Source: Euglena gracilis
Taxonomy: Eukaryota > Euglenida > Euglenophyceae > Euglenales
DNA length: 64,000 nt
NCBI GenBank assembly: GCA_039621445.1
Contig: CP154956.1
Location: forward strand, 65,798,257-65,862,256
Reading direction: 5' to 3'
Shown: one piece after another, positions 20,113 to 32,659 of the stretch
How the letters are laid out: each line of letters begins with the position of its first letter
Position numbering within the stretch: position 1 is the first letter of the stretch
Position numbers and translations under genes: made by a program
The notes under the pieces: generated by a model
The model's input: only the letters and a program-made list of their open reading frames with translations
What the model was told of the DNA's origin: nothing
Database searches by the model: none

Positions 20113-22718
20113 TTGTGTGTGTGTGCATCACCAACTGCAAGAGCATGATAAAAACATAAGCTTTCTGGCAAAAAGAACTGCAGAAAATTTTGGTTCCAGG
20201 GGTTCCCTGGACCCGGGAGGAAGGGGCGGACCCTCCCCCCGTGCAAAACCAACGCTCACTTAATGCCCTGCCATCCAGGGCGGGCATTAAGGGCTGCTGG
20301 TCTGCTGCCGCCTGAGTCCCATGCCCTGGCACTCTCGGCGGGGGCCACACGCCTTGGATGCACTCGTACGCGCCGCCCCGGGCGGAAAACGCGGCGGGCT
20401 CCTCTGGGTTCAGCTCCAGCGCCTTGGAGAAGTCCGCGATGGCCTTGTCATACTCCTTGAGCTCCTTCTGGGCCCGGCCCCAAGCGCCAATGGTTCTCCG
20501 GAAGCACAGACCCAGTCACACCCAGTCACACCTGGCCACACACAGCCACGCAGTCACGCCTGTCACGCCGGGTCACACGCAGTCACGCCCAGTCACGCCC
20601 GGTCACATGCAGCCCCTATCACGCCGGGTCACACGCAGCCACGCCCAGCCATCACGTGCAGCCATTTCATTGGTGCTTGCCTGCCCCCGGTGCAAATAGG
20701 CCTCCGAGTTGTCTGGATTGAGTTCGATGGCTGCAGCGAAGGACGTGATGGCCGCCGTCAGGAGGGGGGGCAGGGACGCTCTGAGCCTGCCTCAGAGCAG
20801 GGATTCCCTCAGTTTCGTGCTGAAGACCCCATGTCGCCATCGTGATTTTTTGTGATTTTTCGTGGCACGAAAAAATCGTCCGGTTCTGAGGATTCTTCTG
20901 AGAAAGACTTAGAAAATTTTCGGGTTGTTCAACCTAGGAAAATTGATTGCTTGCTTGCTTGAAATTGAAGGCTTGCAATTGTGATCAAACCCAAAATGGA
21001 ACTGTCCCTCAACAATGGTGAACAAGACCGGTTCTATCCAAATTGGATGCTGAAGAAGTGGGGAAGCCTACTGTGACGCAAAGCATTGCTCCGCATCGCC
21101 ATTGCAGAACATTACAACTGCGGCTTGCCGCAGAGCCGCAGAGGAAAAAAATTCAGCCAATCACTGTCCCCTTGGGGTCGGGTTGGCCACTCCCAGGCCA
21201 AAATTTAAACTTCTGGCGCCTTCAGCACTAGAATTTCCTTCCAGCGCCTCCATCAGTCACTCCCCTCGACAACCCTTAAAAGTACAAAGCAGTCCCTTTC
21301 TGGATAGCACCCGATACCAATTACAGGCAGGTTCAAATTGTTGAACAAAATGCACAAAATCAAACTTTTAGTGTACTTTCCAATGAGTCCCTGAACAGCT
21401 TGTTAATTGGCATGCCAGCCTGTAATCAGGCTTTTTTTAAGACACCCAGGGGGGGGGGGGCACCCTGAAAAAACAGTCAGTCACTCGAAAGACATCCAGC
21501 CAGTCACTATCCCCTTGGAGGGGAGGTTGGCTACTCCCAGGCCAAATTTTTCCTTCTGGCCTTCGACGTCAGTCAAATTTCCTCCAGCGCCTCCGTCAAT
21601 CACTCCCCCAGGAGGGGGGGGGGGGTTGGCAACCCTTGCGGGTAGCTGACGCCAAACGCCCAACAGCTTACAATGACTCCACATAATTTACATTTATAGT
21701 ATGACATGCAGTGCACCACATCTCACGCCCGCGTACCTCCTGTTTGTGGCACACTAGAATAAGAAGATGACATCGCTGCAAACGTGACCAGAAACAAAAA
21801 AAGATAAAAGGCTGGGAGTAAATGGACATCTTTGCACTTCCAAAAAAAATTGCAGTTCCAAGAGAAAATTTCATTGTCTTAAATTGTTTTTTCATTCGTG
21901 ATTTTTCGTGATTTTCGTGATTTTTCCTGATTTTGGGGGAAGCTCCATTTTCGTGCTGATTCGTGATTTTTCGTGATTTTTTGTGGCACGAAACTGAGGG
22001 AGTCCCTGCTCAGAGTCCGTTTCAACCTGGCTGAGTGTCCACCAAGAAGACTCGTATTGGCACAGGGTGTGTGGACAGCCCGCCAGATGGTTGGGCGTCC
22101 TGGAAAAATAACCGTTTTTTGGCGGATCCGAGGCCGAGAACGAAAAACAAATCTTGTTTCTAGGTGTCTTTTCTTCCGAGGGCCGCTCTCCCTTTGTTTT
22201 CTGTGCAGAGGTCCACGTTGCTACCACCAGCCCTGAGCCCTGGCATCTGTTCCCCCCACACATGCTTCTCGGTTCGCAACCCCCGCCATTCCCCCCCCTT
22301 AGTTGCACTACGGCTTCTTGTCTGTTTATGGCCAGCGCTAACGTCGCTTCTGGCCCAGTTGTGTGGTGAGTGGCCAGGGACCCCTTACACCAGTACTCTT
22401 TTGTTGCTCCCCCTGAGTGACTCTGGTGTAATTCGGGTGAGTGACTCTGGTGTAATTCCAGCGCTGTGGGGACTTACACTCACCTTGTGTGGTGGGTGTG
22501 GTTCCCGTGGGTGGGTCTACACCCTTCCACCTCAGTACTGCTCTTACCTCCTGCCCTCTTCCCATCCACCCCCCCCTGGCCGGGGCATACTTCCCCTTGT
22601 CGAACAGCGCCAGCCCGGCGTCCACTTGCTCCCGCGACTCCTTCAGCCGCTTCTCGTGCTCCTTCTGCAGCCGCTTCTTCTCCTTCGCGGAGGGCCCCTT
22701 CGGGCTCTTGGACGCCAT
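10290..22718 (-). CDS. Tetratricopeptide repeat (TPR) protein, about 317 residues
   Basis: Exons: 22582-22718, 20687-20753, 20353-20479, 19605-19696, 16819-16965, 15919-16005, 13158-13238, 12127-12243, 10290-10388. They sum to 318 codons ending in TGA. The N-terminus is basic (MASKSPKGPSAKEKKRL). Five consecutive 34-residue TPR units follow, recognisable by motifs such as GLALFDKGKYA...AIELNP, EYDKAIADFSKALELNP, DYDRAIEDYSNVIEL and FTKAIELNPNN...RGNAY. After an acidic linker (GEEEEEDSKK) a last TPR-like pair ends in a helical tail (NKILELEVKAAQAAARR). TPRs form a superhelical protein-binding scaffold; partners are unknown. Intron 1 lacks GT/AG and fits the euglenid non-conventional rule, intron 2 is also non-standard, and intron 3 is GC-AG (CAAG|GCGTGT). 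The junctions after 15919 and 13158 are uncertain: the donor may be GT, GC or GA. Exon 16819-16965 may extend across the transposon at 16974. Confidence 0.8.
10389..12126. other. Last intron of the TPR gene
   Basis: Canonical GT-AG intron. It holds degenerate ACATGTCAC repeats (10401-10506), a stretch of G-run transposon debris (about 11090-11770) and no recognisable coding sequence. Confidence 0.6.
10401..10506. repeat. Degenerate ACATGTCAC/CACATGT tandem repeat
   Basis: About ten imperfect copies of a 9-11 bp unit built on the palindrome ACATGT, immediately upstream (in transcription) of the last TPR exon. Confidence 0.8.
12583..12864. repeat. (CATA)n followed by (CAGA)n microsatellite
   Basis: About 45 tetranucleotide CATA units followed by about 20 CAGA units, in the TPR gene intron between exons 12127-12243 and 13158-13238. 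Frame-open stretches across it are artefacts of the repeat. Confidence 0.97.
13758..14171. mobile_element. Inverted-repeat element with nested G/C palindromes
   Basis: GGCTTTTGCTTAAGG at 13760-13774 faces its exact reverse complement at 14155-14169. The interior contains further palindromes (TACTGGCTAGCCAATCGGCTAG and several C8-13/G8-13 blocks). The TSD is unclear. It lies in a TPR gene intron. Confidence 0.65.
15384..15726. mobile_element. Foldback element with ~48 bp inverted arms
   Basis: The left arm (15384-15432, starting TGGGGATGCCCACCCCGC) and right arm (15679-15726, ending GCGGGGTGGGCATTCCCA) are inverted copies with about 85% identity by eye. No clear TSD. Intronic in the TPR gene. 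Confidence 0.65.
16974..17406. mobile_element. MITE with perfect 8-bp TSD at a TPR exon edge
   Basis: The element begins CAGGGGTATTCTTGAGG and ends CTTGAGAAAACCCCTG. It is flanked by CTTGAGAC at 16966-16973 and 17407-17414. On the minus strand the adjacent TSD copy (GTCTCAAG) touches the exon 16819-16965, so the usable 3' splice AG is part of the target duplication. Confidence 0.88.
18163..19039. mobile_element. Element with ~27 bp TIRs and repeated AATAACATC subterminal motif
   Basis: TACTGTCATAGGAAAAAATA at the left and its inverted counterpart at the right end (to 19039) form long TIRs. The 13-mer AAAAAATAACATC recurs three to four times just inside each end. It carries a nested MITE (18589-18825), and a second MITE (19047-19309) inserted just beyond its right end. 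Intronic in the TPR gene. Confidence 0.7.
18589..18825. mobile_element. 237-bp MITE with perfect 8-bp TSD
   Basis: Ends CAGGGTTTTTTTTAGTC and GGTCCTAAAAAAACCCCTG, flanked by GATTGAAT on both sides (18581-18588, 18826-18833). The interior resembles repeats near 1990-2200 and 44790-44900. Nested inside the 18163-19039 element. Confidence 0.9.
19047..19309. mobile_element. 263-bp MITE of the CTTGTGCTTA family
   Basis: Left end TAGGCGTGTGCTTACC, right end CAGCACAAGCCTG, flanked by ATCCTGAC (19039-19046, 19310-19317; the next base also matches). Same subterminal GGTGCTATAG / GCCTGCCCCTAG blocks as the 3.9 kb element at 4124. Confidence 0.88.
20078..20125. repeat. (GT)n microsatellite
   Basis: GT and GTAT repeat block in the intron between TPR exons 19605-19696 and 20353-20479. 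Confidence 0.95.
20798..22008. mobile_element. 1.2 kb element with TTCGTGATT repeats and 7-bp TSD
   Basis: TIRs CAGGGATTCCCTCAGTTTCG and CGAAACTGAGGGAGTCCCTG, flanked by CTCAGAG (20791-20797, 22009-22015). Multiple TTCGTGATTT units lie inside both ends. Same family as 61136-62004. It sits in TPR intron 1. Confidence 0.85.
22292..22392. repeat. Interspersed ~100 bp repeat, copy 1
   Basis: Contains TTAGTTGCACT, CTGTTTATGGCC, GCTTCTGGCCCAGTT and GTGAGTGGCCAGGGACCCC. It is closely shared with 44912-44990 and 53247-53354 in the same orientation. All three copies are intronic. Confidence 0.8.
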
Positions 22719-24274
22719 CGCGGGGGACGGCCCACGCGACCCCTCCAGATCGGCCCACGACCCGGCGTGGGTTTGTCGCACAGTCACGGGGCTTCGCGAA
22801 GGAAACAGCATCTGGAAACTCTGGTCAAGGCCACACCAGTCCCCCAACCCGTAGGGGAGAAGGAGGGCGCTTTCCAATTTCAAAAAACAACCCGTCGGTC
22901 ACTTTTTGAAAACCATTATCCACTGGGGGTTTTATTCGGGCCACTCTGGCCAAACAGGCTCAAAACCAATAAACTTTGGCCAATAAAAAAATCCGGTGCC
23001 TTCGGCACCAGGCGGCCACTTGCGGTCAATTCTGGTCAACCTTCCAGGGGGCGGGGGGTCCAGAGACAAAAACCAGAAGACAACCCCAAAACCCCAGTCA
23101 GTCCCCCAATGGAGTCGGGCGAGTGGTGCAGTCAACACCCCAAGCAGCAGCATTTCTCTGCTGAGGGGTGGCATGGTGGTTGGTGCGGGCAGCGACAAAG
23201 AAATAACAGAAGGGCAGAGGAGCTTCTGCGGGCACACAGGCAAGGGATGGCAGCATACGCCCCAGGCATTCTTTTAAGACACCGTTTACAACCGCGAAAC
23301 ACCTTTGAAAGCCTTTGAAACATCATTCTGGCAGGATTTGTCTCCGACCGAACAAAAAACCAAGTCGCTAAATCTCGGCAAACACAAGCCAGCTCCAAGG
23401 GAAAACCCATTTCTGGCATCCGAGGAACGCTGTCTATCGACACAAAGTCAAAAAATGGGTTTGAAGACATTTTTTTGTTATTTTTTTTGACCCCGTTCAG
23501 CCCTTGGACCGCTTTTGGAAAACAGAATTGATAAAACAAACCTTAAAAAAAATTTAAAACGCCTTTAAAGAACGCCTTTGAACTTTGAAGCGCCTTTGAA
23601 AAATATTTCTTTCAAAACTTGCCTTGAAATATTCCCCTGGTCCCCCCCCAACTACCCTGGGTACGGTACCACTGGATGCCAAAATCACATGGACCCAAAA
23701 TCTGGTGCTACAGGGGCCAGCGTGTGGGTCCAGAGTCAGCCCTGCAGTCAGATAGACACCTTCCCTTGAACCGTCAAATAAATGCTGGATTGTGTGTGTG
23801 AGCTTGGTTTGGTAACTGGACTGACCAACCTCCCACCCTGGCTCATTTGGCGTGAGCAATGCTGACCCAACGGTTGGGGGGGACAAGTTGACTCCAACAG
23901 CCATGGGAGCGGGTTGTATGACGTTGGTGTGAGAAATAATCATTCTGTAAAAGGTGAAGCAAAAACCAACACGGAATTGCCATAAAAACTATTTTGAGGT
24001 TCAAATCAAAGTTCTGTCTGCGAATGAGCAAATCTTTACCGAAAAGAATACAGGGGGAAAGGAAAACAAAATGAACAGTTAATGAACAATTAATAAAAAA
24101 AACCCTGACATCCTGAAAAATATTTTGAGTGAAAAAAATCTTCCCGCAGACATAGGGGCTTCCTGGCGAGGAGTCAACAAAACCGGAACGTTGATGAGAG
24201 CGAGCGTCGCTGCAACAATGTGAGTCCTCGATCGCAGTCTGCGTTCCAGACGCAGCATACATATGCGGGAGGTG
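22719..24274. other. Intergenic region between TPR and ALG12 genes
   Basis: About 1.55 kb with transposon debris (poly-G blocks, CCTTCGGCACCAGG) and low-complexity TTTGAAAGCC repeats near 23290-23620. No coding exon was recognised. Confidence 0.5.
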
Positions 24275-27200
24275 TCAAGCGCTGGCGCCACATGAGTCTC
24301 TCCGGCGCATCACAAACACCGCATCCCGTGTGGCCATGAAGGGGGGCTGGCGCTGGAAGCGAGAAAACTGGGGCACCCGCTCCAGCACGTCGTAATGCGC
24401 GGTGCAGCCGGGGCAGTCTGGGCCGCCAGGGGGCGTGCCCAGCACAGCCTTGGATCCAGTGCCCAGGTTCCCGGTGCAGAAAATGTTCCGAAATGTTGGA
24501 AATGTTGCAAATAACCGGAAACCAACACAACCCTCGCAATTCCAAAACACTGCCTTGACATATAAGACCCCCCATCGAGCATACTTTTCCGGGTGTGGTG
24601 TGAAGCTCAGGCCACCCCAAAGTGTGATTCTGCGGCTGCGAAGTGACGAGATGGCGCCTCACAACCATAGCCTGGGGATCAGGGCGTCTCTTGGCAACCG
24701 ACCGGGGGGGGGGGGTCCCGGCTTGGGCCAGGGTGGAAATTTTGGCTGGCTGGAAAAAGGTTGTTGGCTGAACCCCCCCCCCCACGCAATGAAACTGGAA
24801 CTGGCTGACCCAGGGTACTCCCAAAAAAATGGAACCTGCAAAAATGCCTGAAAACCAGCCGACTATGCAAAAAAAATTTTTTTGACTCATTGAGCTGGGC
24901 AGCGGGGACCCATTTTCGCCGATATTTTTTCCAATTTTGTGCCTTCCAAAGCAAAAAAAAAGCCATGGCACCGTCCAGCGGCCCTTCGTGAGACGGGACA
25001 GGAAGCTCTTTGATGAGGTAGGGGGGCTAGGGCTGGAAAAAAGCCTGCTGACTGGCTGGACCCCCCCCCCTCACCAGGGGGTCCAGCCGGGTGGTGGGGG
25101 TGCTCTCCAGGACGACACTCTGGGGGGGGATAAATCGGTCCAACGTCACCGATCAAATCCACTGGGCATCGGTACCGTCCGCCGAGCTTGCAATTTTGAT
25201 CTGTTGGTGAATGTGATTGTGAATGTGCAGGTGTGGTTCAAGCCCACACCTGCGCCGCTCCCACAACCAAGCCGAAAAGGGCTCAAACTCCATCGCCACT
25301 GCCAGCCCGCCAGGTTTGAGACCACCCCAGCCACAGTCGACCGTTGCGGGGGCAGGTGAACGGAGGGCAGGCCGCTGCCTCGGCCCCGATGAACGTGGGG
25401 TCCTTTGAATACCTGCGGGGCAAAAGAAGGGCAGGGGCACTGGAGGCAGGAGGCGATCTTATCTGGCCGGGAACGCACTTTTCTTGTTGAGTCACAAAAT
25501 TCTGGCAGTTTTAGTGAAAATGCGCATCCGTGCATTCCGGAAGCGGAGTGCGCAGGGGCGCATTCTGCATGGTTTGATGCCTCTTCCAGACTGGGGGTAA
25601 ACCCCACAAAAATGAGCTGCTTGGATGTTACACGACCACAGGGTTTCACACCCCCTGGTTTCCTGGTCAACTGTGCATCACGCTGTTTACAGCTGTTTCA
25701 CGACGACTGTGGTACAGTGCGTGGCTGGAACACACACTCGACATACTCTACACGACATGCGGAACACGGGCGACACATGCAAACCTGGGCCTGGGTGTGC
25801 CATCTTTGTGTTCACCGATGTGTGCTGATGGCTTCCGGGGGCAGGGCCTGGTGAACCCAGGGTGAGTATGTGAAGGAACTCCTTGCAGCCATAGAGACCC
25901 AGCCCTCCCCTGAGTATCAAGGCCAAAGAATGCGCACTTGCGCATTTTGGAAACCCAAAAGAATGCGCAGGTGCGCATTTTTTTGAATGGACACAGGCTG
26001 TGGGAAGGAGAATGCGCACACGAGCAGTGATGTTGAAGGACGTACTGGGTGTGGCCTGTTGTTTGCCTGCCTTGAATCCGAGTTGTGCACTGCCATGATG
26101 TGGTTTCAGGCTTTCAGAACATGGGTGTGGGGGGGGAGATGAACCAAAGGGAATGACCCTTGGCAACAATGTCACTGTACCACCCTCCTCAGAATAGCCA
26201 TTCCACACAGTGCACACCACCCCTCCTTGACACATGCAGGCACGGCATCCCTCCAGTGGCGCACGCAGTCCGCTCCGCATGTCTTCTCATTTCACCGCGG
26301 CACATAACCGCGTGCGACCACCTGTGTTTAGGTGTGACGTTTGGGATGGGGTGCTGGGAATGGAAGGGGGGGGCTGGCTTGCACTCCTTTCCTGTGTGTC
26401 GCTGGTTTTTAAAGCTACGGAGCGGAACCCCACTTTAACCTTTTTTGCCACAGACTACACCCTCCAGAACAGCCCTCACAAACAACATAAAATGGCTCCT
26501 CTCCGGGGTTGCATGAGGCACAAGAATGCGCACGTGCGCGCTCTTGAGGCCATACCTTCGCTGGCTGGCTGTGATTCTATCTGCAGGAGGGCAGCCCTGG
26601 GCCATCCACAAGAGTGCGCACCTGCGCATTCCGTGAATATCTCTGTGTTGTGGGGAGTTGTGTCTTGCACTCCTGAACCAACTGCTAGCACAACATTGCG
26701 GCAGGGCAACCCCCATGGTGCACTGGTGGCCTTTTTGTTAGTGATTTCAGAGGCGTCCCATTGCACAGGTGGATGCTGCCCGAGCAGGGTGGACGTCTCC
26801 TGGGCTGTGCTTCCACCTTGTGTGCTGAGTTGCTTGGCATGGCCCTGCGTGGCAACCTCCCACCAGGATGCTTTAAGGGGAGACACAAGAAGGGAATGTG
26901 CATGTGCACATTCACCCCGATGTGCCATGTTTGGCTTCAGCCATTGCGGATGGGGTATGTGGAGAAAATGTGTTCATATGTGCTTTCTTTGGTCTTCACA
27001 GCAGCCAGGGGTTGTGTGGTATTCAGTTCTGGAGCGTCGACTCTGAGTACATGATAAAAAAGGGTTCTGTGTGGTGGGTGGCGTTTGTTGACAACAAGGC
27101 CACAGGTGGTGGTCCTTCCCTGTCGTGTTTCGCTCCAGGACTGCCTCGTCCTCGGACACCATTGGATCCTCACGAAGAGGTCTACACTTCAGCCTTGCGG

Positions 27201-30200
27201 TTTTAAACCCAGGCCAGGCGGGGGGGAGTCAGCGTGGGTGGAGGCAGGCCCACTTGGGAATTCAGTGGTGTGGCTGTGATTTGAAGAAAGGCACACGACG
27301 CTTTTTTTGCGCATGTGCGCATTCACCGGCTTTTTCACTCATGCCACGAAAGACTGCTGACCGCAGTTGGGAATTAGGATGCCCGTCACTGAGAATTTCC
27401 TCAGGCACTGAAATCCCTTTCTCATCCATTTTCCACGGTGCGATATTGTAGAATACACAGAAAAAGCAGAACGGGAAAAACTCTTGGGTTTATCGGCCAG
27501 TTATTTTTTGTGATGTTTTTGTGCCTGACTCAAGGGCCTGGAGAAATTTTGGGACAAAGACTGACCAATGGTGTTCGCTTCTTTGAGTTCATTTTGATTG
27601 CGAAATAATTCTGTGTTTACAGACCGTTTTTGGGAATGACGCCGAAGGTGGTGATGGGTGTTTCATTCTCGAGGTGCCAACCCAGTGAGCACCGTGTGTG
27701 TGGAACCAGACACAATCCTCTGTGTTGACCCTAATTGTGGGGCACAGTGCTCCTTGCACCGTGCACCGCAGCCCAACGTAAGGTTTTTCAGGGTGCCCAT
27801 TGGCTGTGTGCTGCCATGCGCACTCTGGGACATGGGGTCGGACAACGTTGGCAGCAACCAGCCCTTCACCTTCGTCGGGTGGGGGACGGTTGCACGTGCA
27901 TTGTGACCTGCCCCACACGTTAATAAGGGCAGCCTAGGCTGGGCTGCGCACTGGACTGCAGCAGGTGAAGTCGAATGCGCAGGTGCGCATTCTGATTTAT
28001 TTGGTGACTTGACCTGCAGGGGGGGGGGCAGTTCCCCTGTCACTGAAGGACATGAATTCGTGCCTTGACGCCTCCCGTCGCCGAGCCCAGGGTTATCCAC
28101 GGTGCTGCAGGAGTCGTTTTTCAGGGTGTGGTCTAACGAGCCAACCCCTGCAGACATCTGGTGTTGATTTAAACACACACACACACACACCACCACTCTC
28201 TGAATGCAGACTACAAGCACACCAAACATTCGCTAGCGCCCCCTCGTACCCTGCTTCCAACACAAGTTACAGAACCTCCCCTCCACCAGGGGGGGGAATG
28301 CAACTTGGCCCTTCAAATTATGCAAGTCAAAAAATGCAAAAAAAATGCAAAAAAATGCAAATTATGCAAGTTGATCCCCCCCTGCCTCCACTCTAACCAT
28401 AGAGACCACAGTGCCCCCTTCCCACAACCACCCCACAATTACTCCCACCACTCTCCCCCACAATAACAGTCCAACACTTCAGGAAAAGACCGGGACGGAG
28501 AGGGGGGTGAATGCGCACCTGCGCATTCACTGGCACCAGAAAACAGGGGGACAGCGACAGGTACAACGGCTTCACCTGACCAGGGTTCGTCCTCGTGAAA
28601 CAGCGTTTTGTGTCGCACCTTCTTCGGCAGACAGGGGTTTCCCCCAGTCGGCGGAGGCGGTCAACCGTCATTTTCAAAACGAAAAAAGTCGGTTTACCCA
28701 AGAAAAAAACACGGGGTTCGAAGGTAGTTGTACCCATTTTGGTACCACGGGTTTCAGCTGACGGGTGTGCCACCCCATGTGCCACCCCACCTCGTGATGG
28801 CGACACAGTTGGTCAGAAAAGAAAGCACAGGTGCACAAAAAACCACCAAAAATGAAAAGTGTATTCCCGGCCGTCTAAGGCGATGGGAGGAGGAGGGGGG
28901 GCTGCAATTTGGGACTTCCACACAAATGTTGGTTGGACTTCGACGGCAGATTCAGACTGAGGGGTCTCTATTCACCGTCTCGCTCTGTTGGCTGTGTCAT
29001 CGGCTGTGTTGATCCATCTGAGCTATCCATGGGGATTCAGGGGACCAGAATTTCGAGTTGTTTTCAATAAACCAAAGTTGCATCAAAGCTTGATAAATCC
29101 CCAAGCATTCATTAATAATAAATATGCATCAAAAGAAATACAATCCAGCAAAAAAAAAACTGTTGGGAATGGCCATCCTAAGATTCATGATCCAAAATCA
29201 AATGACCAAAAATGGCCGAAAGAGGGGGGGGGGGCAGAGGGGGGGGCTGAGTTTGCTGTCTGCGCTCTGTTTGCTGATGTTGACGAAATCCTTTGGCAGT
29301 CCAGCCGAGGAACCTGGGGGGATGTGAGTTGCAAACCATGGTTGGTGCCCCCTCTGGGTACTGACACGTCTAACGGCCTGGTTGAAAATTTTGGCTGACT
29401 GGGGAATGGTCCATGTCCCCCAGCTGGAATTGGGCTCGACCAGAGCCAGACTGATTTTTAAGGCGTGGCCCTTGGATTTGGGTTTTTTGGGAAGGTTTCA
29501 GATACATGGCCCAAAATGGTTCAAAAAAAAGGTGACCTACTACCAATTCAAGTGCCATGTGCGTATATTTCTTTTGAAGTCAACGAGCTCTTGTCAGCAA
29601 ATACCAAAGTCAAAAGGAGGAGTTTGCAACCTTGAAGTGAGCAACTAAGGATGCTTCTTGTTTTGAGCAATATTCGACGATTTCCGGTCCCAGGGTTCGC
29701 AACAGCGTATGGGGCCCCCGCAGCGCGGGTCTTGTGGCTATTGCACCCCGCGGCGCTGTCTGCTGGATTCTGTTGGCCCCGCCTCGGTTGCCCCGCCTCG
29801 GTTGCCCACTATTTCTGGAGTGGCATTTTTGATTGACATGGGCTGCATTTGTAAAGGTCCCAGTGGGCGTTGGACACACAGAGAGGAGGTTTTCTTTTCC
29901 CATCATCAGTCCCATTCGGTTCCGGTCCTGTTGCTAGGAAGCAGCAGACCTCCGCGACCCACAGTACTGCTTCTGGAACCGGGTGATGCCGTTCATCGTG
30001 CTGTACACGTCGAGGTGGATGAACTCGCCTGTCATATGACACACATGGCTGAATCGCATGAGGATGGCGTAATGCCATTGGGGCGTTGCTTAAAGACATT
30101 ACCCCGCTGTTGTTGGCACAGCGTGTCGTTGACACCCGCCCATGTCAACGGCACTTTCCTGGACATTGGCGTTTCAATGACAAGGGAAAAATGTCTCTTT

Positions 30201-31008
30201 ACTCATTTTTTTATGAGTTCCTGGGAGATAGGGTCATATTCCGAGTTATTACGGCCAGAATTTGGGTTTGGGCCCCCAGGGGGTCTAGCTCAAAGGCTGG
30301 AAAATTCGGGCTGGATGGAAAAAGGTTCCTGGCCAGGGCTGGAACTGGGCCCGACCAAGGGTCGAACCGGGGTCCAAAAATCGAACCCCCAAAAAATGCC
30401 CCAAAAATGTCAATTGTGCAAAAAGTCGATGTTTGACTCAAAATTTGCGTGGCAAACCCATATCCGACCCATTTGCCCATTTTGCCCATTTTTGCACCCC
30501 TGAAAGCCAAAAATCCGTTACCGTCCAGCCGCCCTTTGGGCGGCTGTAAAAAAATAAGTAAACTCGTCGATGGGGGGGTCCGGGGCTGGAAAAAGGCTGC
30601 TGGCTGGCAGGACCCAACTGGGGGGGGGGGTTAAATTATTTTCTTAAGCAAAGCCCTGAATGCAATCCCAGCAGTGGCCTTGGATCAGATGCTGCATTCA
30701 TGTGTGTACATATGTCCTGTCATATGTGAATGTGGGATGCTCTTCCCTGAGTGACGAAGTCAGCGGGGGTCAACACCCTTGCCATTTTCGTCTCCCCCAA
30801 AGATGAGTTGGATATGTGCGATAGATATACACTTTGGTTTTGCTGGTTAGTTACCTAACACAGGTTGACAAATCCCAACAGCAAAATCCCTTCTCCCACC
30901 AGTTTATTGGTATATGTGCGGCTGAATATAAATAAAATGCCCCAAGTTATGGGCAGATGTGGATCAGAGGGCAAGAAACCAGGTGGATATCACCCACACA
31001 AACGTAAT

Positions 31009-31049
<41 letters not shown>

Positions 31050-32351
31050 GGAGGTCTGGTTGCCAGAGTCAGCATGCAACACCCTCAAGGCTTCCCCAGC
31101 AGGGTAATTGTTGCTGCTGGCCCACAAGAAAGCCCCTGGACACAGCGAGGAGCTTCTGGCAGCGGTGGGGAACAAGGGAAGGGGCCAACAGTTGGGTGGG
31201 GGCATCCCACTCCACAATCTCCAAAAAAATCAACCAGAGGTCGCCAAACAATCTGTCAACCAAAATCAACCAGAGGTCTGCACACAAGCACACCCACAAA
31301 TGGGTGGTCATAGGGTCAAATGGTCTCGTCTTTCTGTTCTGACAGAAAACACAAAAGAATGCCAAAGAGCCTGGTATTTGACAGCCAATGTTTTCCATTG
31401 TGTGGCCTATTTTATTGTTGTCCGATCGACCTCCGGATGCACCTGGTCCCTCACCCTGAACCCCAAAACAACTCTGGTAGCGCTGCCTAATGGTACAGGC
31501 AACGAATGGGCACTGGAAATGGGACAGGCCGGGAACAAGGCACACACCGCACGCCGCGGCGGAAGCGAGCAGGCCCACCACACAGCCGGCCCACCACAAG
31601 AAGCGAAGCCTGCTCTTGCCCCGCGTGTGATACCTATGAGCGAACGGATGGTCTCGGCCACAGTCTTGCACTGTTGCAGTGGTTGGTGGTTGCCCACACA
31701 TGCTTGGAGGAAAACAGTTGCCCGCCCAGTCAAGGTTTTTGGGCCCTTCGTTTCTGCTGATACCCTCCCTCACCCCGCTGCACCGCCAACATGGACCCGC
31801 CCATGGCCCATCATTGGCGTTTAAAAAATGTCGGGTGGTGGACTTCTCTTGAGCAGCTTTCAGTGAGCAGCTTCCAATTCCCCCTCCATTTGCAGGGATT
31901 TTGTTTTGTAACTACAGGGGGGATTTCTGAATGTTCGATTTCCCAAAAGAAAAATTTAAAAAAAAAAGTAAACAATTAGACCTTCCTGAAACCGGCCCCC
32001 GAGGCTTGTTATCACGTTTCTTCCTCTTCTAAGCAGCCAACGAAGGCATTTAGTGCGGAGATCTGCTCATTTCTGTCTGCAACGTACTGCACGTTTCGGC
32101 ATTTTCTCACACCACTGCCCATTCCGCGAGGTTAAACCTTCTTCTACATGTCTTTTGGTGAAAGAGATATGTCCTTATGCGTCCATGATGCTAAAAGGAA
32201 ATGTTTTATCTGGTTTCATCCTCCAAGCATTTGGGCTATACTGAATTTTAGGCAATGTAATTATCCCATTGTATTGGTGAAATGGTGATCCATAAAGCCC
32301 CTCAGGAGGGGAAGGGCATTGCGCGGGGTACACCTCACAAGGCACATGCAT

Positions 32352-32435
<84 letters not shown>

Positions 32436-32592
32436 CACACCACACCACACCACACCACACCACACCACACCACACCACACCACACCACACCACACCACAC
32501 CACACCACACCACACCACACCACACCACACCACACCACACCACACCACACCACACCACACCACACCACACCACACCAACCACGCATACACGT

Positions 32593-32659
<67 letters not shown>

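Noticed and set aside
26234-27046. 270-codon plus-strand frame containing repeated [11 protein letters not shown] peptides
   Set aside because: The peptide is a by-product of the 20-bp palindrome, which reads the same on both strands; spacing is irregular and the frame lies in an ALG12 intron.
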